A DNA stretch of 57,415 nucleotides, from assembly GCA_017993715.1 (NCBI GenBank), contig JAGOME010000019.1:1-57415 (forward strand). The letters are read 5' to 3'. The DNA comes from Phycicoccus sp. (GTDB taxonomy: Bacteria; Actinomycetota; Actinomycetes; Actinomycetales; Dermatophilaceae). The notes below the pieces were generated by a model. It was not told where the DNA came from and ran no database searches. It saw only the letters and a list, made by a program, of their open reading frames with translations. Below are positions 16,847-26,285 of the stretch, piece by piece. Both the position numbers and the translations under genes were made by a program. Position 1 is the first letter of the stretch; every line of letters begins with the position of its first letter.

Positions 16847-18916
16847 GTGCCCCAGTTTCCCTTCTCCGCGATCGTCGGGGCCGACGACCTCGCCTTGGCG
16901 CTCGTCCTGACCACGGTCTCTCCTGAGGTCGGTGGCGTGCTCGTGCGCGGCGAGAAGGGCACAGCAAAGTCGACCATGGTGCGGGCCCTGGCCGATGTGC
17001 TGCCCGCCCAGGAGGTCGTCGCCGGGTGCCGCTTCGCGTGCGACCCCGCCGCCCCGGACCCCGCCTGCCCGGACGGCCCGCACCGCGCCGATGCCCCCCG
17101 TGAGGCGCGCCCGGCCCGGCTCGTCGAGCTCCCGGTCGGGGCCACCGAGGACCGGGTCACCGGTTCGCTCGACCTCGGCAAGGCCCTCGGGGCGGGCCAG
17201 ACGGCCTTCGAGCCTGGCCTGCTCGCCGACGCCCACCGAGGGCTGCTCTATGTCGACGAGGTCAACCTGCTGCACGACCACCTCGTGGACCTCCTGCTCG
17301 ATGCCGCCGCCATGGGCCGCAACACGGTCGAGCGCGACGGCGTCTCGGTGACCCATGCCGCCCGGCTCGTCCTGGTCGGGACGATGAACCCCGAGGAGGG
17401 CGAGTTGCGCCCCCAGCTCCTCGACCGGTTCGGCCTCACCGTGGAGATCGCCGCCTCCCGGGATCCGCGGGAGCGCGTCGAGATCGTCCGCCGTCGCCTC
17501 GCCTACGACGCAGATCCGCAGGCGTTTACGGGCACGTATGCCGCCGCCCAGGAGGCGCTGCGACACCGGCTGACCGCCGCCCAGGATGCCGTGGGCCAGG
17601 TCGCGTTGACCGACTGGGCACTGACCAAGATCGCCACCGTCTGTGCCGGGTTCGACGTCGACGGCATGCGGGCCGACCTGGTCACCGCCCGGGCCGCCCG
17701 GGCCCACGCCGCCTGGGCCGGTCGCGACAGCGTCACGCGCGAGGACATCCGCACGGCGGCCCGCTTGGCGCTGCCGCACCGGCGTCGCCGCAAGCCCTTC
17801 GACGCACCCGGCCTGGACGAGGACCTGCTCGACCGACTCCTCGGCGACGATGACCAGCCCGACCCCACCCCGGACCCCGAGCCCCCAACCGATCCAGAGC
17901 CCCCGACCGACCCCGCGACACCCAGCCCGGACGACGGCCCGGCCGACCACGCGGGTCCCGAGGACCCAACGCCGCCCCCGTCGGGAGGCGAGGCGGACAC
18001 CGACCGCGACTACGGCGAACCCGACCACGACCCGACTCCGCCCGAGAGCGTGGGTGAGGACGCGGCATCTGATCCGGACACGGCGACCAACGACCCGGCG
18101 AGCGTGGGGATCGCCGCGGCCCGCGACCCGTATCGGGTGCGGACGCTGACCCTGCGCGGGGTCGGCGCCGGCAGCGCCGGCAAGCGCAGCCGCGCCATCA
18201 CGTCGTGGGGCCGCACGGTCGGGTCCACGGCCCGCGGCACCGGGCGGCTGCACCTGCCGGCCACACTCACCGCGGCGGCGCCCCACCAGGCCGCTCGTGG
18301 CCGGACCTCGCGAATCCTGTTGTCCCAGAGCGACTTGCGGCACACCGTCACCCAGGGGCGCGAGGCCAACCTCGTGCTGCTCGCCGTCGACGCGTCCGGG
18401 TCCATGGCGGCCCGCCGGCGAATGAGCGAGGTCAAGACCGCGGTCCTCAGCCTGCTCGCCGACGCCTACCAGCGTCGGGACCGCGTCGGGGTCGTCACCT
18501 TCCGCGGATCGGCCGCGACACTGGCGCTGCCCCCGACCCACTCGGTCGAGGCCGCCGCGGCCTGCCTGTCCGATCTGCCCCACGGCGGCCGGACCCCGCT
18601 CGCCGAGGGACTCATGACCGCGGCCCGCACCCTCGAACTCGAAGCCATCCGCGACCCCAAGCGCCGCGCCCTGCTCGTGCTGGTCACCGACGGCCGCGCC
18701 ACGAGCGGCCCCGATGCCCTCGACCGGGCCCGCTGGGTCGCCGACCGCTGGTCGGCCACCGGCGTCGAGGCCGTCGTCGTCGACTGCGAGAGCGGCCGGT
18801 TCCGCATGGGCCTGGCCGCCGACCTCGCCGCCCGGATGGGCGCCGACCACGTGCCGCTGGCGGAGATCGCCGCGGACTCACTCGTCGCCGTCGTCAAGGA
18901 CAGGAGGGCCGCCTGA
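16847..18916 (+). CDS. Putative cobalt chelatase subunit, fused AAA and VWA domains
   Basis: A 689-residue ChlI/ChlD-type protein. Residues about 5-340 are an AAA+ ATPase with Walker A GEKGTAKST, Walker B LLYVDEVNLL and sensor GTMNPEEGELRPQLLDRF. A long Asp/Pro/Glu-rich linker covers about 345-430. A VWA domain starts about residue 500 with the MIDAS motif DASGSMAA at about 514. It would act as the motor for CobN, replacing separate CobS and CobT-type subunits. The GTG at 16847 follows AGGAGG by 12 bases. The neighbourhood (riboswitch before, cobO after with a shared base) supports cobalt over magnesium. Names used in databases vary, so no symbol is given. Confidence 0.9.
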   Translation: MPQFPFSAIVGADDLALALVLTTVSPEVGGVLVRGEKGTAKSTMVRALADVLPAQEVVAGCRFACDPAAPDPACPDGPHRADAPREARPARLVELPVGATEDRVTGSLDLGKALGAGQTAFEPGLLADAHRGLLYVDEVNLLHDHLVDLLLDAAAMGRNTVERDGVSVTHAARLVLVGTMNPEEGELRPQLLDRFGLTVEIAASRDPRERVEIVRRRLAYDADPQAFTGTYAAAQEALRHRLTAAQDAVGQVALTDWALTKIATVCAGFDVDGMRADLVTARAARAHAAWAGRDSVTREDIRTAARLALPHRRRRKPFDAPGLDEDLLDRLLGDDDQPDPTPDPEPPTDPEPPTDPATPSPDDGPADHAGPEDPTPPPSGGEADTDRDYGEPDHDPTPPESVGEDAASDPDTATNDPASVGIAAARDPYRVRTLTLRGVGAGSAGKRSRAITSWGRTVGSTARGTGRLHLPATLTAAAPHQAARGRTSRILLSQSDLRHTVTQGREANLVLLAVDASGSMAARRRMSEVKTAVLSLLADAYQRRDRVGVVTFRGSAATLALPPTHSVEAAAACLSDLPHGGRTPLAEGLMTAARTLELEAIRDPKRRALLVLVTDGRATSGPDALDRARWVADRWSATGVEAVVVDCESGRFRMGLAADLAARMGADHVPLAEIAADSLVAVVKDRRAA

Positions 18917-19530
18917 TGGCCCGTGGAGTCACCCCCGTACAGGCCGCCGACGGCCTGACGACCCGCCAGCGCCGCAACTCCCCGCTCGTCATCGTCCACG
19001 GGGGCGAGGGCAAGGGGAAGTCGACGGCGGCCTTCGGGCTGGCGCTGCGCGGCTGGAACCAGGGCTGGTCGATCGGGGTCTTCCAGTTCGTCAAGTCCGC
19101 CAAGTGGCGCATCGGGGAGCAGGCCGCGCTGGCCGCGCTCGACGACGTGCACGCCACGACCGGCCAGGGCGGCCCGATCGAGTGGCACAAGATGGGCTCG
19201 GGCTGGTCCTGGTCCCGCAAGGCCGGCTCGGAGGACGACCACGCCGCGGCCGCCCAGGAGGGCTGGGCCGAGATCAAGCGTCGGCTCGCACTGGAGACGC
19301 ACCAGCTGCTCATCCTCGACGAGTTCACCTATGTCATGAAGTGGGGCTGGGTCGACGTCGATGACGTCGTCGAGACCCTGACCAACCGGCCCGGGTATCA
19401 ACACGTCGTCATCACCGGCCGCAACCCCGACCCGGCCCTGCTCGCGATCGCCGACGTCGCTACGGAGATGACCAAGATCGCCCACCCCTTCGACCAGGGT
19501 CAAAAAGGTCAGAAGGGCATCGAGTGGTGA
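18916..19530 (+). CDS. cobO: Cob(I)yrinic acid a,c-diamide adenosyltransferase
   Basis: A 204-residue CobA/CobO/BtuR-type enzyme that transfers adenosyl from ATP to Co(I) corrinoids. It has the unusual P-loop VHGGEGKGKSTAAFGLALR at about residues 28-46, HKMGSGWSWSRK, and LLILDEFTYVMKWGWVD with a Walker B-like Asp. Length is normal. The ATG shares one base with the chelatase stop (TGATG). The next gene, cobB-cobC, starts 20 bases downstream in the same operon. Confidence 0.95.
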   Translation: MARGVTPVQAADGLTTRQRRNSPLVIVHGGEGKGKSTAAFGLALRGWNQGWSIGVFQFVKSAKWRIGEQAALAALDDVHATTGQGGPIEWHKMGSGWSWSRKAGSEDDHAAAAQEGWAEIKRRLALETHQLLILDEFTYVMKWGWVDVDDVVETLTNRPGYQHVVITGRNPDPALLAIADVATEMTKIAHPFDQGQKGQKGIEW

Positions 19531-19549
19531 CCGTCGTGAGCGGTCCGTC

Positions 19550-22060
19550 ATGGTGACCCTGCCCCGCCTCGTCGTGGCGGCCCCGGCGTCCGGTCAGGGC
19601 AAGACGACCGTCGCCGTTGGGCTGATGGCGGCCCTCAGTCGACTCGGGAATGCCGTGGCGCCGGCCAAGGTCGGCCCGGACTACATCGACCCCGGCTATC
19701 ACGCCCTCGCGACCGGCCGCCCCGGCCGCAACCTCGACCCCTGGCTCACCTCCCCCGAGCTCATCGCGCCGCTGCTCCTGCATGGAGCCGCGACCCCGGC
19801 CCCGGCTGATGTCGCGATCATCGAGGGTGTCATGGGGTTGTTCGACGGGCAGATCGGGACCGACGGGTTCTCGTCGACGGCCCACGTCGCCCGCCTGGTC
19901 GATGCCCCCGTCCTGCTCGTGGTCGACATCTCCTCGGCCGCGCGCACCGTGGCCGCCCTCGTCCATGGCTTGAGCACGTTCGATCCGGCGGTCCGCGTGG
20001 CGGGCGTCATCCTCAACAAGGCCGGTTCGCCTCGGCATGCCGGTGAGGTCCGACGGTCGCTGGAGGCGCGGGGCGTGCCAGTTCTTGGTGTCCTGCCCCG
20101 CGATGCCGGCGTTAGCGCTCCCTCGCGTCATCTGGGTCTGGTCCCGGCCGCCGAGCGTGCCGATGCCGCCGCCGCCCTGGACCGGCTTGCCGAGCAGACC
20201 GCGACCCATGTCGATGTCGGTGCTGTCCTCGAGCTCGCGCGGACCGCTCCTCCGTTGGCGGCGACGCCGTGGGCGCCACCGGTCGTGTCGCGCTCCGGCG
20301 CGCCCCGGGTGGTGGCGGTGGCGGGCGGACGCGCCTTCACCTTCCGGTATGCCGAGACCAGCGAGCTGCTCCGGGCTGCCGGGTGTGAGGTCGTCGAGTT
20401 CGATCCCGCGACCGACCGCTCGCTGCCGTCCGGCACCAGCGGTCTCTACTTGGGCGGCGGGTTCCCCGAGGCCCACGCCGCGGCCCTGGCTCAGAACACG
20501 ACCCTGCTCGGGGAGGTCCGCGACGCGGTGCACTCCGGCATGCCGACCGTGGCCGAATGCGCCGGTCTGCTCTATCTCGCGCAGGCCCTGGACGATCACG
20601 CGATGGTGGGCGCCGTCCCCGCGACCGCCGCGATGGGTCCCCGCCTGACCTTGCGCTATGTCACCGCCACCCTGCCGGTCGACGGCCTGCTGGGCCCGGC
20701 CGGGACGGCCGTCCACGCGCACGAGTTCCACCGCACGACCACCGACCCGCCCGCCCTGGGGCCGGGCGCCTGGCACGTCGACGGGGTTGCCCACGGGTTC
20801 GCGCTCGACCCCGCCGGGACGGGGATGCCGACACTCCACGCGGCCTATCCGCACGTCCACTGGGCCGGGAACCCCTCTCTCGCAACGCATTTCGCGAATG
20901 CCGTGCACGCCTTCGCCCCCTCCCCCTCAGTCGCTGGGTACGCCCGCGTCGGTGCGGCCGCGGCTGTCCGCACCACCAACCAGGCTGCGGGCGTGCGCAC
21001 TCCGCACCAGGAGCTGGGAGCGCTGGACCACCACGGGGACGCCGAGGTCCGGGACGACGGCGCAGCATTGGTCGATCTCGCGGTCAATGTGCGCGTGACC
21101 GAGCCACCAGCCTGGTTGTCGCAGGCCGTCCAGGGCGCCCCCCTGGCCGCCTACCCCGATGCCCGCGAGGCGCGCTCGGCGTTGGCCCGCCGCCACGGCA
21201 TTCCCGCCGACTGCGTCCTCCCCACGAGCGGCGCGGCCGAGGCGTTCAGCCTCATCGCGCGGGCGATCTCGGGGCGTCATCCGCTGATCGTCCATCCGCA
21301 GTTCACCGAGCCGGAGGCCGCCCTGCGTCGCGCCGGGCGGGTGCCGGATCGTCACGTCCTGCGGGCCGAGACCGGCTTCGTGCTCGATCCCGCGGCCGTC
21401 GACCCGCGCGCCGATCTCGTCGTCATCGGCAACCCGACGAACCCGACCGGTGTCGTGCATGCCCGGTCGACGCTGAACTGGCTGCGGCATTCGGACCGAG
21501 TCCTGGTCATCGACGAAGCGTTCGGCGATGCCGTTCCGGGAGAGCCGGATTCGCTGATCACCGGCGACCTGACCGGCCTCCTGGTCGTTCGATCCATCAC
21601 CAAGACCTGGGGCCTGGCGGGGCTGCGCGCCGGCTATGTCGTCGGCGACCCCGACCTCATCGCCGCGCTCGCCGACCAGCAGCCCCCGTGGTCCGTGTCG
21701 ACCCCCGCCGCGATCGCCCTGGCGCTCACCGCCACCCCGGACGCCCTCGCCGAGGCCGAGGAGAGCGCCCGCCAGACCCTGGCCGACCGCGCGGTCCTCG
21801 TCCAGGGGCTGGAGTCGCTGGGGCTGCGACCGGTACCCGGACAGGCTCCCTTTGTGTTGGTCGAGGTCGGACACGGTGTCCGAGAAGCCCTGCGCGACAC
21901 CGGCTATGCCGTGCGACGCGGCGACACCTTCCCGGGACTCGACGACGATTGGGTCCGCATCGCGGTGCGCGACGCCGCCACCAGCGCCGGCCTGCTCACC
22001 GCGGTGGAAGCCGCCCTGCACTCCCTCCGCTCGGCGACACCCAAGGAGCTCACCGTATGA
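19550..22060 (+). CDS. cobB: CobB-CobC fusion: a,c-diamide synthase / PLP decarboxylase-like
   Basis: An 836-residue fusion. Residues about 1-455 are CobB: an ATP-binding dethiobiotin-synthetase-like half (ASGQGKTTVAVGLMAAL, KVGPDYIDPGYH) and a class I glutamine amidotransferase half with nucleophile Cys337 in AECAGLLYL. CobB amidates the a and c side chains. Residues about 490-836 are a class I/II PLP enzyme of the CobC/CobD/HisC type, with IGNPTNPTGVVH, VIDEAFGDA and the PLP lysine Lys685 in SITKTWGLAGLRAGY. It probably supplies the (R)-1-amino-2-propanol O-phosphate arm or an equivalent. The ATG at 19550 gives a normal CobB N-terminus. The stop overlaps cobA. Confidence 0.93.
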   Translation: MVTLPRLVVAAPASGQGKTTVAVGLMAALSRLGNAVAPAKVGPDYIDPGYHALATGRPGRNLDPWLTSPELIAPLLLHGAATPAPADVAIIEGVMGLFDGQIGTDGFSSTAHVARLVDAPVLLVVDISSAARTVAALVHGLSTFDPAVRVAGVILNKAGSPRHAGEVRRSLEARGVPVLGVLPRDAGVSAPSRHLGLVPAAERADAAAALDRLAEQTATHVDVGAVLELARTAPPLAATPWAPPVVSRSGAPRVVAVAGGRAFTFRYAETSELLRAAGCEVVEFDPATDRSLPSGTSGLYLGGGFPEAHAAALAQNTTLLGEVRDAVHSGMPTVAECAGLLYLAQALDDHAMVGAVPATAAMGPRLTLRYVTATLPVDGLLGPAGTAVHAHEFHRTTTDPPALGPGAWHVDGVAHGFALDPAGTGMPTLHAAYPHVHWAGNPSLATHFANAVHAFAPSPSVAGYARVGAAAAVRTTNQAAGVRTPHQELGALDHHGDAEVRDDGAALVDLAVNVRVTEPPAWLSQAVQGAPLAAYPDAREARSALARRHGIPADCVLPTSGAAEAFSLIARAISGRHPLIVHPQFTEPEAALRRAGRVPDRHVLRAETGFVLDPAAVDPRADLVVIGNPTNPTGVVHARSTLNWLRHSDRVLVIDEAFGDAVPGEPDSLITGDLTGLLVVRSITKTWGLAGLRAGYVVGDPDLIAALADQQPPWSVSTPAAIALALTATPDALAEAEESARQTLADRAVLVQGLESLGLRPVPGQAPFVLVEVGHGVREALRDTGYAVRRGDTFPGLDDDWVRIAVRDAATSAGLLTAVEAALHSLRSATPKELTV

Positions 22061-23058
22061 GGATCGACCTGCCTGCCGGCGCCCGCGCGCTGGTGCGTGA
22101 ACCCGGTCCCCGGGTCGCCGAGACCATCCATGCCCTGATCGCGGGCGGGCTCGCCGTGACCGTCGAGGCCGCAGCGGGCACGAACGCGGTCGTCGACGAC
22201 CTCGCCTCGCGCCGGCTGATCACCCTGGCCACGGGCGCCGACCTCACGGCATTCGACGTCGTCATCAAGGATCCGGCCGGCGATCCACCCACGATCGATC
22301 CGGTGGTGGCGAGCGGCGAAACACCCCTCGGTGAGGTCGTCCTTGTCGGTGGCGGGCCTGGCGACCCTGGGCTGCTCACGCTCGACGGCCTGGCCGCCCT
22401 GCAGGCCGCGGACGTCGTCGTCACCGATCGGCTCGCCCCGATCGCCGTCCTCGACACGCTCGAGCAGCGCCCGGAGGTCATCCACGTCGGCAAGATCCCG
22501 CGGGGCGACTTCACCCCCCAGGAGCGGATCAATGCCGTGCTCCTCGAACAGGCCCGGGCCGGTCGTCGGGTCGTGCGTCTCAAGGGCGGCGACAACTACG
22601 TCTTCGGCCGCGGAGGTGAGGAATGGAACGCCTGCATCGAGGCCGGCATCCCCGTCCGCATCGTCCCCGGGGTGTCCTCCGCGATCGCGGGACCGGCTCT
22701 GGCCGGCATCCCCGTGACCCATCGGGAGTTGACCCAGGGGTTCGTCGTCGTCACCGGCCACGTCGCCCCGGACGATCCGCGCAGCACCGTCGCGTGGGAT
22801 GCCCTGGCCCGCTGCGGCCTCACGCTCGTCATCCTCATGGGGGTGGCCGCGCTGGAGGCGATCACGGCCGCGCTGGTCGAGCACGGGCTGGCCCCGGACA
22901 CGCCGGCGGCCATGGTGTCCGATGCCGGGATGGCGAGCCAGCGGGTGGTGCGGGCCTCGGTGTCCGGCCTGGCCGCAGCGGTCGAGACGGCCGGCCTGCG
23001 GCCCCCCGCGGTCACGGTCATCGGCCCCACAGTCGACGCGCTCCTCCCGGGGTCCTAA
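22057..23058 (+). CDS. cobA: Uroporphyrinogen-III C-methyltransferase with degenerate N-terminal domain
   Basis: A 333-residue protein. Residues about 90-333 are a full SUMT domain, which makes precorrin-2 from uroporphyrinogen III: VVLVGGGPGDPGLLTLDGL, VVVTDRLAPIAVLD, GDNYVFGRGGEEWNA, VPGVSSAIAGPALAGIPVTHR. The first about 85 residues look like a shrunken CysG-type precorrin-2 dehydrogenase domain (PRVAETIHALIAGGLAVTVE, then DDLASRRLITL). The usual GGG NAD-binding start is absent and the central helical region is missing, so that domain is probably inactive. The start overlaps the cobB-cobC stop (ATGA). cobS begins 4 bases after the stop. Confidence 0.92.
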   Translation: MRIDLPAGARALVREPGPRVAETIHALIAGGLAVTVEAAAGTNAVVDDLASRRLITLATGADLTAFDVVIKDPAGDPPTIDPVVASGETPLGEVVLVGGGPGDPGLLTLDGLAALQAADVVVTDRLAPIAVLDTLEQRPEVIHVGKIPRGDFTPQERINAVLLEQARAGRRVVRLKGGDNYVFGRGGEEWNACIEAGIPVRIVPGVSSAIAGPALAGIPVTHRELTQGFVVVTGHVAPDDPRSTVAWDALARCGLTLVILMGVAALEAITAALVEHGLAPDTPAAMVSDAGMASQRVVRASVSGLAAAVETAGLRPPAVTVIGPTVDALLPGS

Positions 23059-23062
23059 CGTC

Positions 23063-23842
23063 ATGGCCGGGTTCGCAACCGGTGTCCGGCTCGCCGTCGG
23101 CACGCTGACCATCGTCCCGGTGGGGGCCTTGCCGACGATCGATCGGAATGCCGCCCGCTGGGCCATGGTCCTCGCGCCGGTCGCCGCCTTGCCGGTGGCG
23201 GCGCTCGCTGGGGCCGTGGCCTGGGCGGGCGCCCGGGTCGGGTTGCCTGCCCTGCTGACCGGCGCGCTGGTCTGTGCGGCGCTGGCGTGGGCCACGCGCG
23301 CGATGCACTGGGACGGGCTCGCCGATACGGCCGATGGCTTGGCTGCTGGCTGGGACCGGGCGCGCGCGCTGGAGATCATGCGCCGGGGTGACGCGGGGCC
23401 GGTTGCGGTCGGTGTCCTCGCGCTCACCCTCCTCATCGATGCCGTCGCCCTCGCTGCCCTCGTTCCCGCCCCCCGCGGGTGGCTGTTGATTGCCGCGGTG
23501 GTCATGGTGTCCCGGCTGGGCTGCACGATCGCCTCGACCCGCGGCATCCCCGCCGCCCGGCCCGACGGGCTCGGGGTCGTTGTTGCTGGATCGGTGCCGG
23601 TCCTTGTTACCGGGGTGCTCGTCGTTCTGGGTGTCGCCGGGCTGGCGGGGGTCGGCCACGTCGCGTTCGGAGCGCCTGTGGCCGGTGCTGCGGCGGCCCT
23701 GTTCGGGCTGGCCGCCTCCGGGCTCCTCGTTGTGCGCTGTCGTCGGGTCTTCGGGGGCGTGACCGGCGACGTCATGGGGGCGGCGGTCGAGGTCGCCTTG
23801 GCCGTATCCCTCGTTGCGTTCCTGGCGGTGTTGCCCGGATGA
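23063..23842 (+). CDS. cobS: Adenosylcobinamide-GDP ribazoletransferase CobS/CobV
   Basis: A 259-residue integral membrane enzyme that joins adenosylcobinamide-GDP to alpha-ribazole, the last assembly step. It has the metal-binding signature MHWDGLADTADGL at about residues 82-94 and six to eight hydrophobic helices rich in Ala, Val and Leu. RRGDAGPVAVGVLAL and RGIPAARPDGLG are also typical. The ATG at 23063 is 4 bases after the cobA stop. The stop overlaps cobU (ATGA). Confidence 0.95.
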   Translation: MAGFATGVRLAVGTLTIVPVGALPTIDRNAARWAMVLAPVAALPVAALAGAVAWAGARVGLPALLTGALVCAALAWATRAMHWDGLADTADGLAAGWDRARALEIMRRGDAGPVAVGVLALTLLIDAVALAALVPAPRGWLLIAAVVMVSRLGCTIASTRGIPAARPDGLGVVVAGSVPVLVTGVLVVLGVAGLAGVGHVAFGAPVAGAAAALFGLAASGLLVVRCRRVFGGVTGDVMGAAVEVALAVSLVAFLAVLPG

Positions 23843-24369
23843 ACTCCCTCATCCTCGGTGGCCTGCGCTCCGGCAAGTCCCAGCTCGCCGAGTCGCGCCT
23901 GCGTAACGTCCCCGATGTCACGTATGTCGCCTGCGGCCCACGATCCGACGATGCCGACTGGGCAGCCCGGATCGCCCGCCACCAGGCCCAGCGGCCGGCA
24001 AACTGGACGACCGTGGAGTCCACCGACCTTCCCGCGGCGCTGGCGGCCACCCACGGCCCGGTCCTCGTGGACTGCCTGGGCACCTGGCTCACGGCGCACT
24101 TGGACCGGCTCGACGTCTGGGAGGCGCCCCGCGAGGACTTCGAGCCGGCGCTGGAGGCACTCGTCGACGACCTCGTCGTGGCGGTCACGGCATTCGGGGC
24201 GGAACTGGTCCTGGTGACCAACGAGGTCGGCCTCACCCTCGTCCCCGAGCACCGCTCCGGCCGGATCTTCGCCGACTGGCTCGGCACGACCAACCGCCGC
24301 GTCGCCGACGCCTGCGACCGGGTCGACCTCGTCGTCGCTGGCCAGATCCTCCCCCTCAAGCAGCCGTGA
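23839..24369 (+). CDS. cobU: Adenosylcobinamide kinase / guanylyltransferase CobU
   Basis: A 176-residue bifunctional enzyme that phosphorylates adenosylcobinamide and then transfers GMP. It begins with the P-loop LILGGLRSGKSQLAE. The segment ARIARHQAQRPANWTTVES includes the His that carries GMP in this family. LVDCLGTWLTAHL and LVTNEVGLTLVPEHRSGRIF follow. Length is typical. It overlaps cobS and cbiB by 4 bases at each end. Confidence 0.96.
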   Translation: MNSLILGGLRSGKSQLAESRLRNVPDVTYVACGPRSDDADWAARIARHQAQRPANWTTVESTDLPAALAATHGPVLVDCLGTWLTAHLDRLDVWEAPREDFEPALEALVDDLVVAVTAFGAELVLVTNEVGLTLVPEHRSGRIFADWLGTTNRRVADACDRVDLVVAGQILPLKQP

Positions 24370-25325
24370 GCCGCGACGACCTCGCCGTCGGCCTGCTCCT
24401 CGGGTATGCCGCGGATCTCGCGTTTGGTGACCCGCGTCGGTTCCACCCGGTCTCTGGTTTTGGGCAGGTGGCAGCGGCCCTCGAGCGCCGCACCTACGCG
24501 CCCACGCGCGCACGCGGCGTCCTGCACGAGGCGATCCTCGTCGGCGGGACGCTCGCCGTCGGGCTGCTCGCGACTCGCGCCTCCCGACCGCTGCAGACCC
24601 CCCTCGTCGCGGTCACCACGTGGGCGGTCCTCGGCGGACGCTCGCTGACCCGCGAAGCCCACGCCATGGCCGACCTGTTGGAGTCCGGCGACGTCGCCGG
24701 AGCCCGCGTGCGGGTCCGCAACCTGGTCGGCCGCGACCCGAGCAATCTCGGCCCAGACGACCTGGCCCGCGCCACGGTGGAGTCGGTCGCCGAGAACGGC
24801 GCCGACGCCGTCGTCGCGCCCCTGTTCTGGGGGGCGGTGGCTGGCGTGCCCGGTCTGGTGACGTATCGGGCCATCAACACCTTGGACGCGATGGTGGGCC
24901 ATCGCACGCCTCGGTATGCCGAGTTCGGCTGGGCGGCGGCACGCCTGGACGATGTGGCGAACTGGCTGCCCGCGCGCCTTACTGTCGTTGGCACCGCGCT
25001 TGCCACCGGCACCCCGACTGGGTGGAAGCGGGTGTGGCGCACCGTTGTCCGCGATGCCCCGCAACACCCCAGCCCGAATGCCGGGCCGGTCGAGGCAGCA
25101 TTCGCGGCCGCGTTAGGGCGCAGCCTTGGCGGCACCAACACCTACGACGGGGTCACCGAGGACCGCGGCCGCCTCGGCGACGCCCCCCCGGTCACGGTCG
25201 CCGACGTGGCCCGCGCCGCCCGACTGCAAACAACGATCGGCGCGATCGCCCTCGCCTGCCTGCTCGTGGCGAGGTGCGCTGCTCGCCGGGGCGACCCAAC
25301 CCGGCTCATCCCAACTAGGGTGTAG
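24366..25325 (+). CDS. cbiB: Adenosylcobinamide-phosphate synthase CbiB
   Basis: A 319-residue membrane protein that attaches the aminopropanol arm to adenosylcobyric acid. Family segments are YAADLAFGDPRRFHPVSGFG, VESVAENGADAVVAPLFW, YRAINTLDAMVGHRTPRY and the C-terminal LGGTNTYDGV. The GTG start overlaps the cobU stop (GTGA). It is the last gene of the riboswitch-led operon. The accessory island begins directly after its stop, and cobK, the other cob gene nearby, lies beyond that island. The gene is called cobD in the aerobic nomenclature. Confidence 0.95.
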   Translation: MSRDDLAVGLLLGYAADLAFGDPRRFHPVSGFGQVAAALERRTYAPTRARGVLHEAILVGGTLAVGLLATRASRPLQTPLVAVTTWAVLGGRSLTREAHAMADLLESGDVAGARVRVRNLVGRDPSNLGPDDLARATVESVAENGADAVVAPLFWGAVAGVPGLVTYRAINTLDAMVGHRTPRYAEFGWAAARLDDVANWLPARLTVVGTALATGTPTGWKRVWRTVVRDAPQHPSPNAGPVEAAFAAALGRSLGGTNTYDGVTEDRGRLGDAPPVTVADVARAARLQTTIGAIALACLLVARCAARRGDPTRLIPTRV

Positions 25326-25399
25326 GTCGGCGCATGATCGCAAGTGCGTCGGGGTAGGAGTCGAGGTCTCTCTGAGGACGAAAGCGCTCGCACTGCCCA

Positions 25400-26090
25400 T
25401 CTGGAAAGGCGTCTCAGGTTCGGCCACCGACCAGGACAGCGACCGCCGTCGGCCAGGACCCAGCGAAGCCGCACCACACGTTGGGGAAAGACCCATCGCG
25501 CCAACGAGATCAGTCGTCGGCGGGCGCGGTTGCCATCGATGACAAAGTTTGCCTCGCCGAACCACCACCCGTCGGCAGGCCAACTCGGTCGGAGTCAGCG
25601 GGTGCAGCGGTTGCACGTCGAACACCTCACCACCCCTGGCCAAGGCATCCGCGTCAATGACATCGCTCTTGTGCTTGCCCGAGATCGCGCCCCGTAGCCG
25701 GGCGGAGTGGCGGGTGCCGACCAGCGCCAGGTCGCCACCGCCCGCTTGGAGCGGCAGCGTGCAGGCCCAGCCAGCTCATCGAGGTCGGTTCGGCGACGGC
25801 GACGACACCGGGTAGTGAGCCAGGCGTTCACTGAGCCGGGTCAGGCTGGCGATGGTCGGCGGGACCCGGAACCGGGTCAGTGAAACCTGCCCGCGATCGG
25901 GGTTGCCGGATCGTCACGTGATGGTCAGCAACCACCGCCGCATCGATCCCGACTTGGACCCGCGCCAGCGCAGGATGGGTAGTGTCGATGGACCCGAGGG
26001 TTCCTTCCGCTCGTTCGAACATCGAACCCGGCACCCGATGCGCCACCGGCCAGTGAAACGACGGGAGCCCAGCTCGCCCTGGATCGGCGG
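25400..26090 (-). pseudogene. Decayed IS110-like transposase
   Basis: Pieces of one transposase appear in successive minus-strand frames with frameshifts between them. The N-terminal piece reads ARVQVGIDAAVVADHHVTIR, resembling the DEDD-domain start of IS110 transposases. Then come RFRVPPTIASLTRLSERLAH, a piece near VVAVAEPTSMSW, and SGKHKSDVIDADALARGG followed by PLTPTELACRRVVVRRGKL. The C-terminal domain with the catalytic Ser is not recognisable. No single frame spans the fragment, so it is non-functional. The remaining DNA of 25326-25399 and 26091-26233 holds no gene I can recognise. Boundaries are approximate. Confidence 0.65.
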
Positions 26091-26233
26091 GAGAACCCTC
26101 GTCCTCGACCGCGTCGAGGGCGACAAGACCACTCCCGAACATGTCCACCCAGAGCCACCTCAGCAGGCGCCACAGCCGGCAAAAAACCCGCGCTTGTGCG
26201 TGATCCGGTGCCTACCCGAGCTAGGCCTTCGGC

Positions 26234-26285
26234 GTCGCAGCACCCGCCTCGGCCACCAATTCCCTGAACCGGGTCAACCTTGACC
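26234..26285 (+). repeat. 52-bp direct repeat, left copy flanking the IS
   Basis: Starts GTCGCAGCACCCGCC and ends GTCAACCTTGACC. It is identical at all 52 positions to 28067-28118. Being immediately outside both inverted ends of the IS, it is best read as the target-site duplication. Confidence 0.9.

Noticed and set aside
16820-18850. A 676-codon minus-strand frame opposite the chelatase subunit
   Set aside because: A Gly/Arg/Val-rich shadow with no recognisable domain; it also overlaps the riboswitch end.
16847-18916. Magnesium chelatase for chlorophyll
   Set aside because: No other chlorophyll genes are present, while a cobalamin riboswitch and cobO flank the gene.
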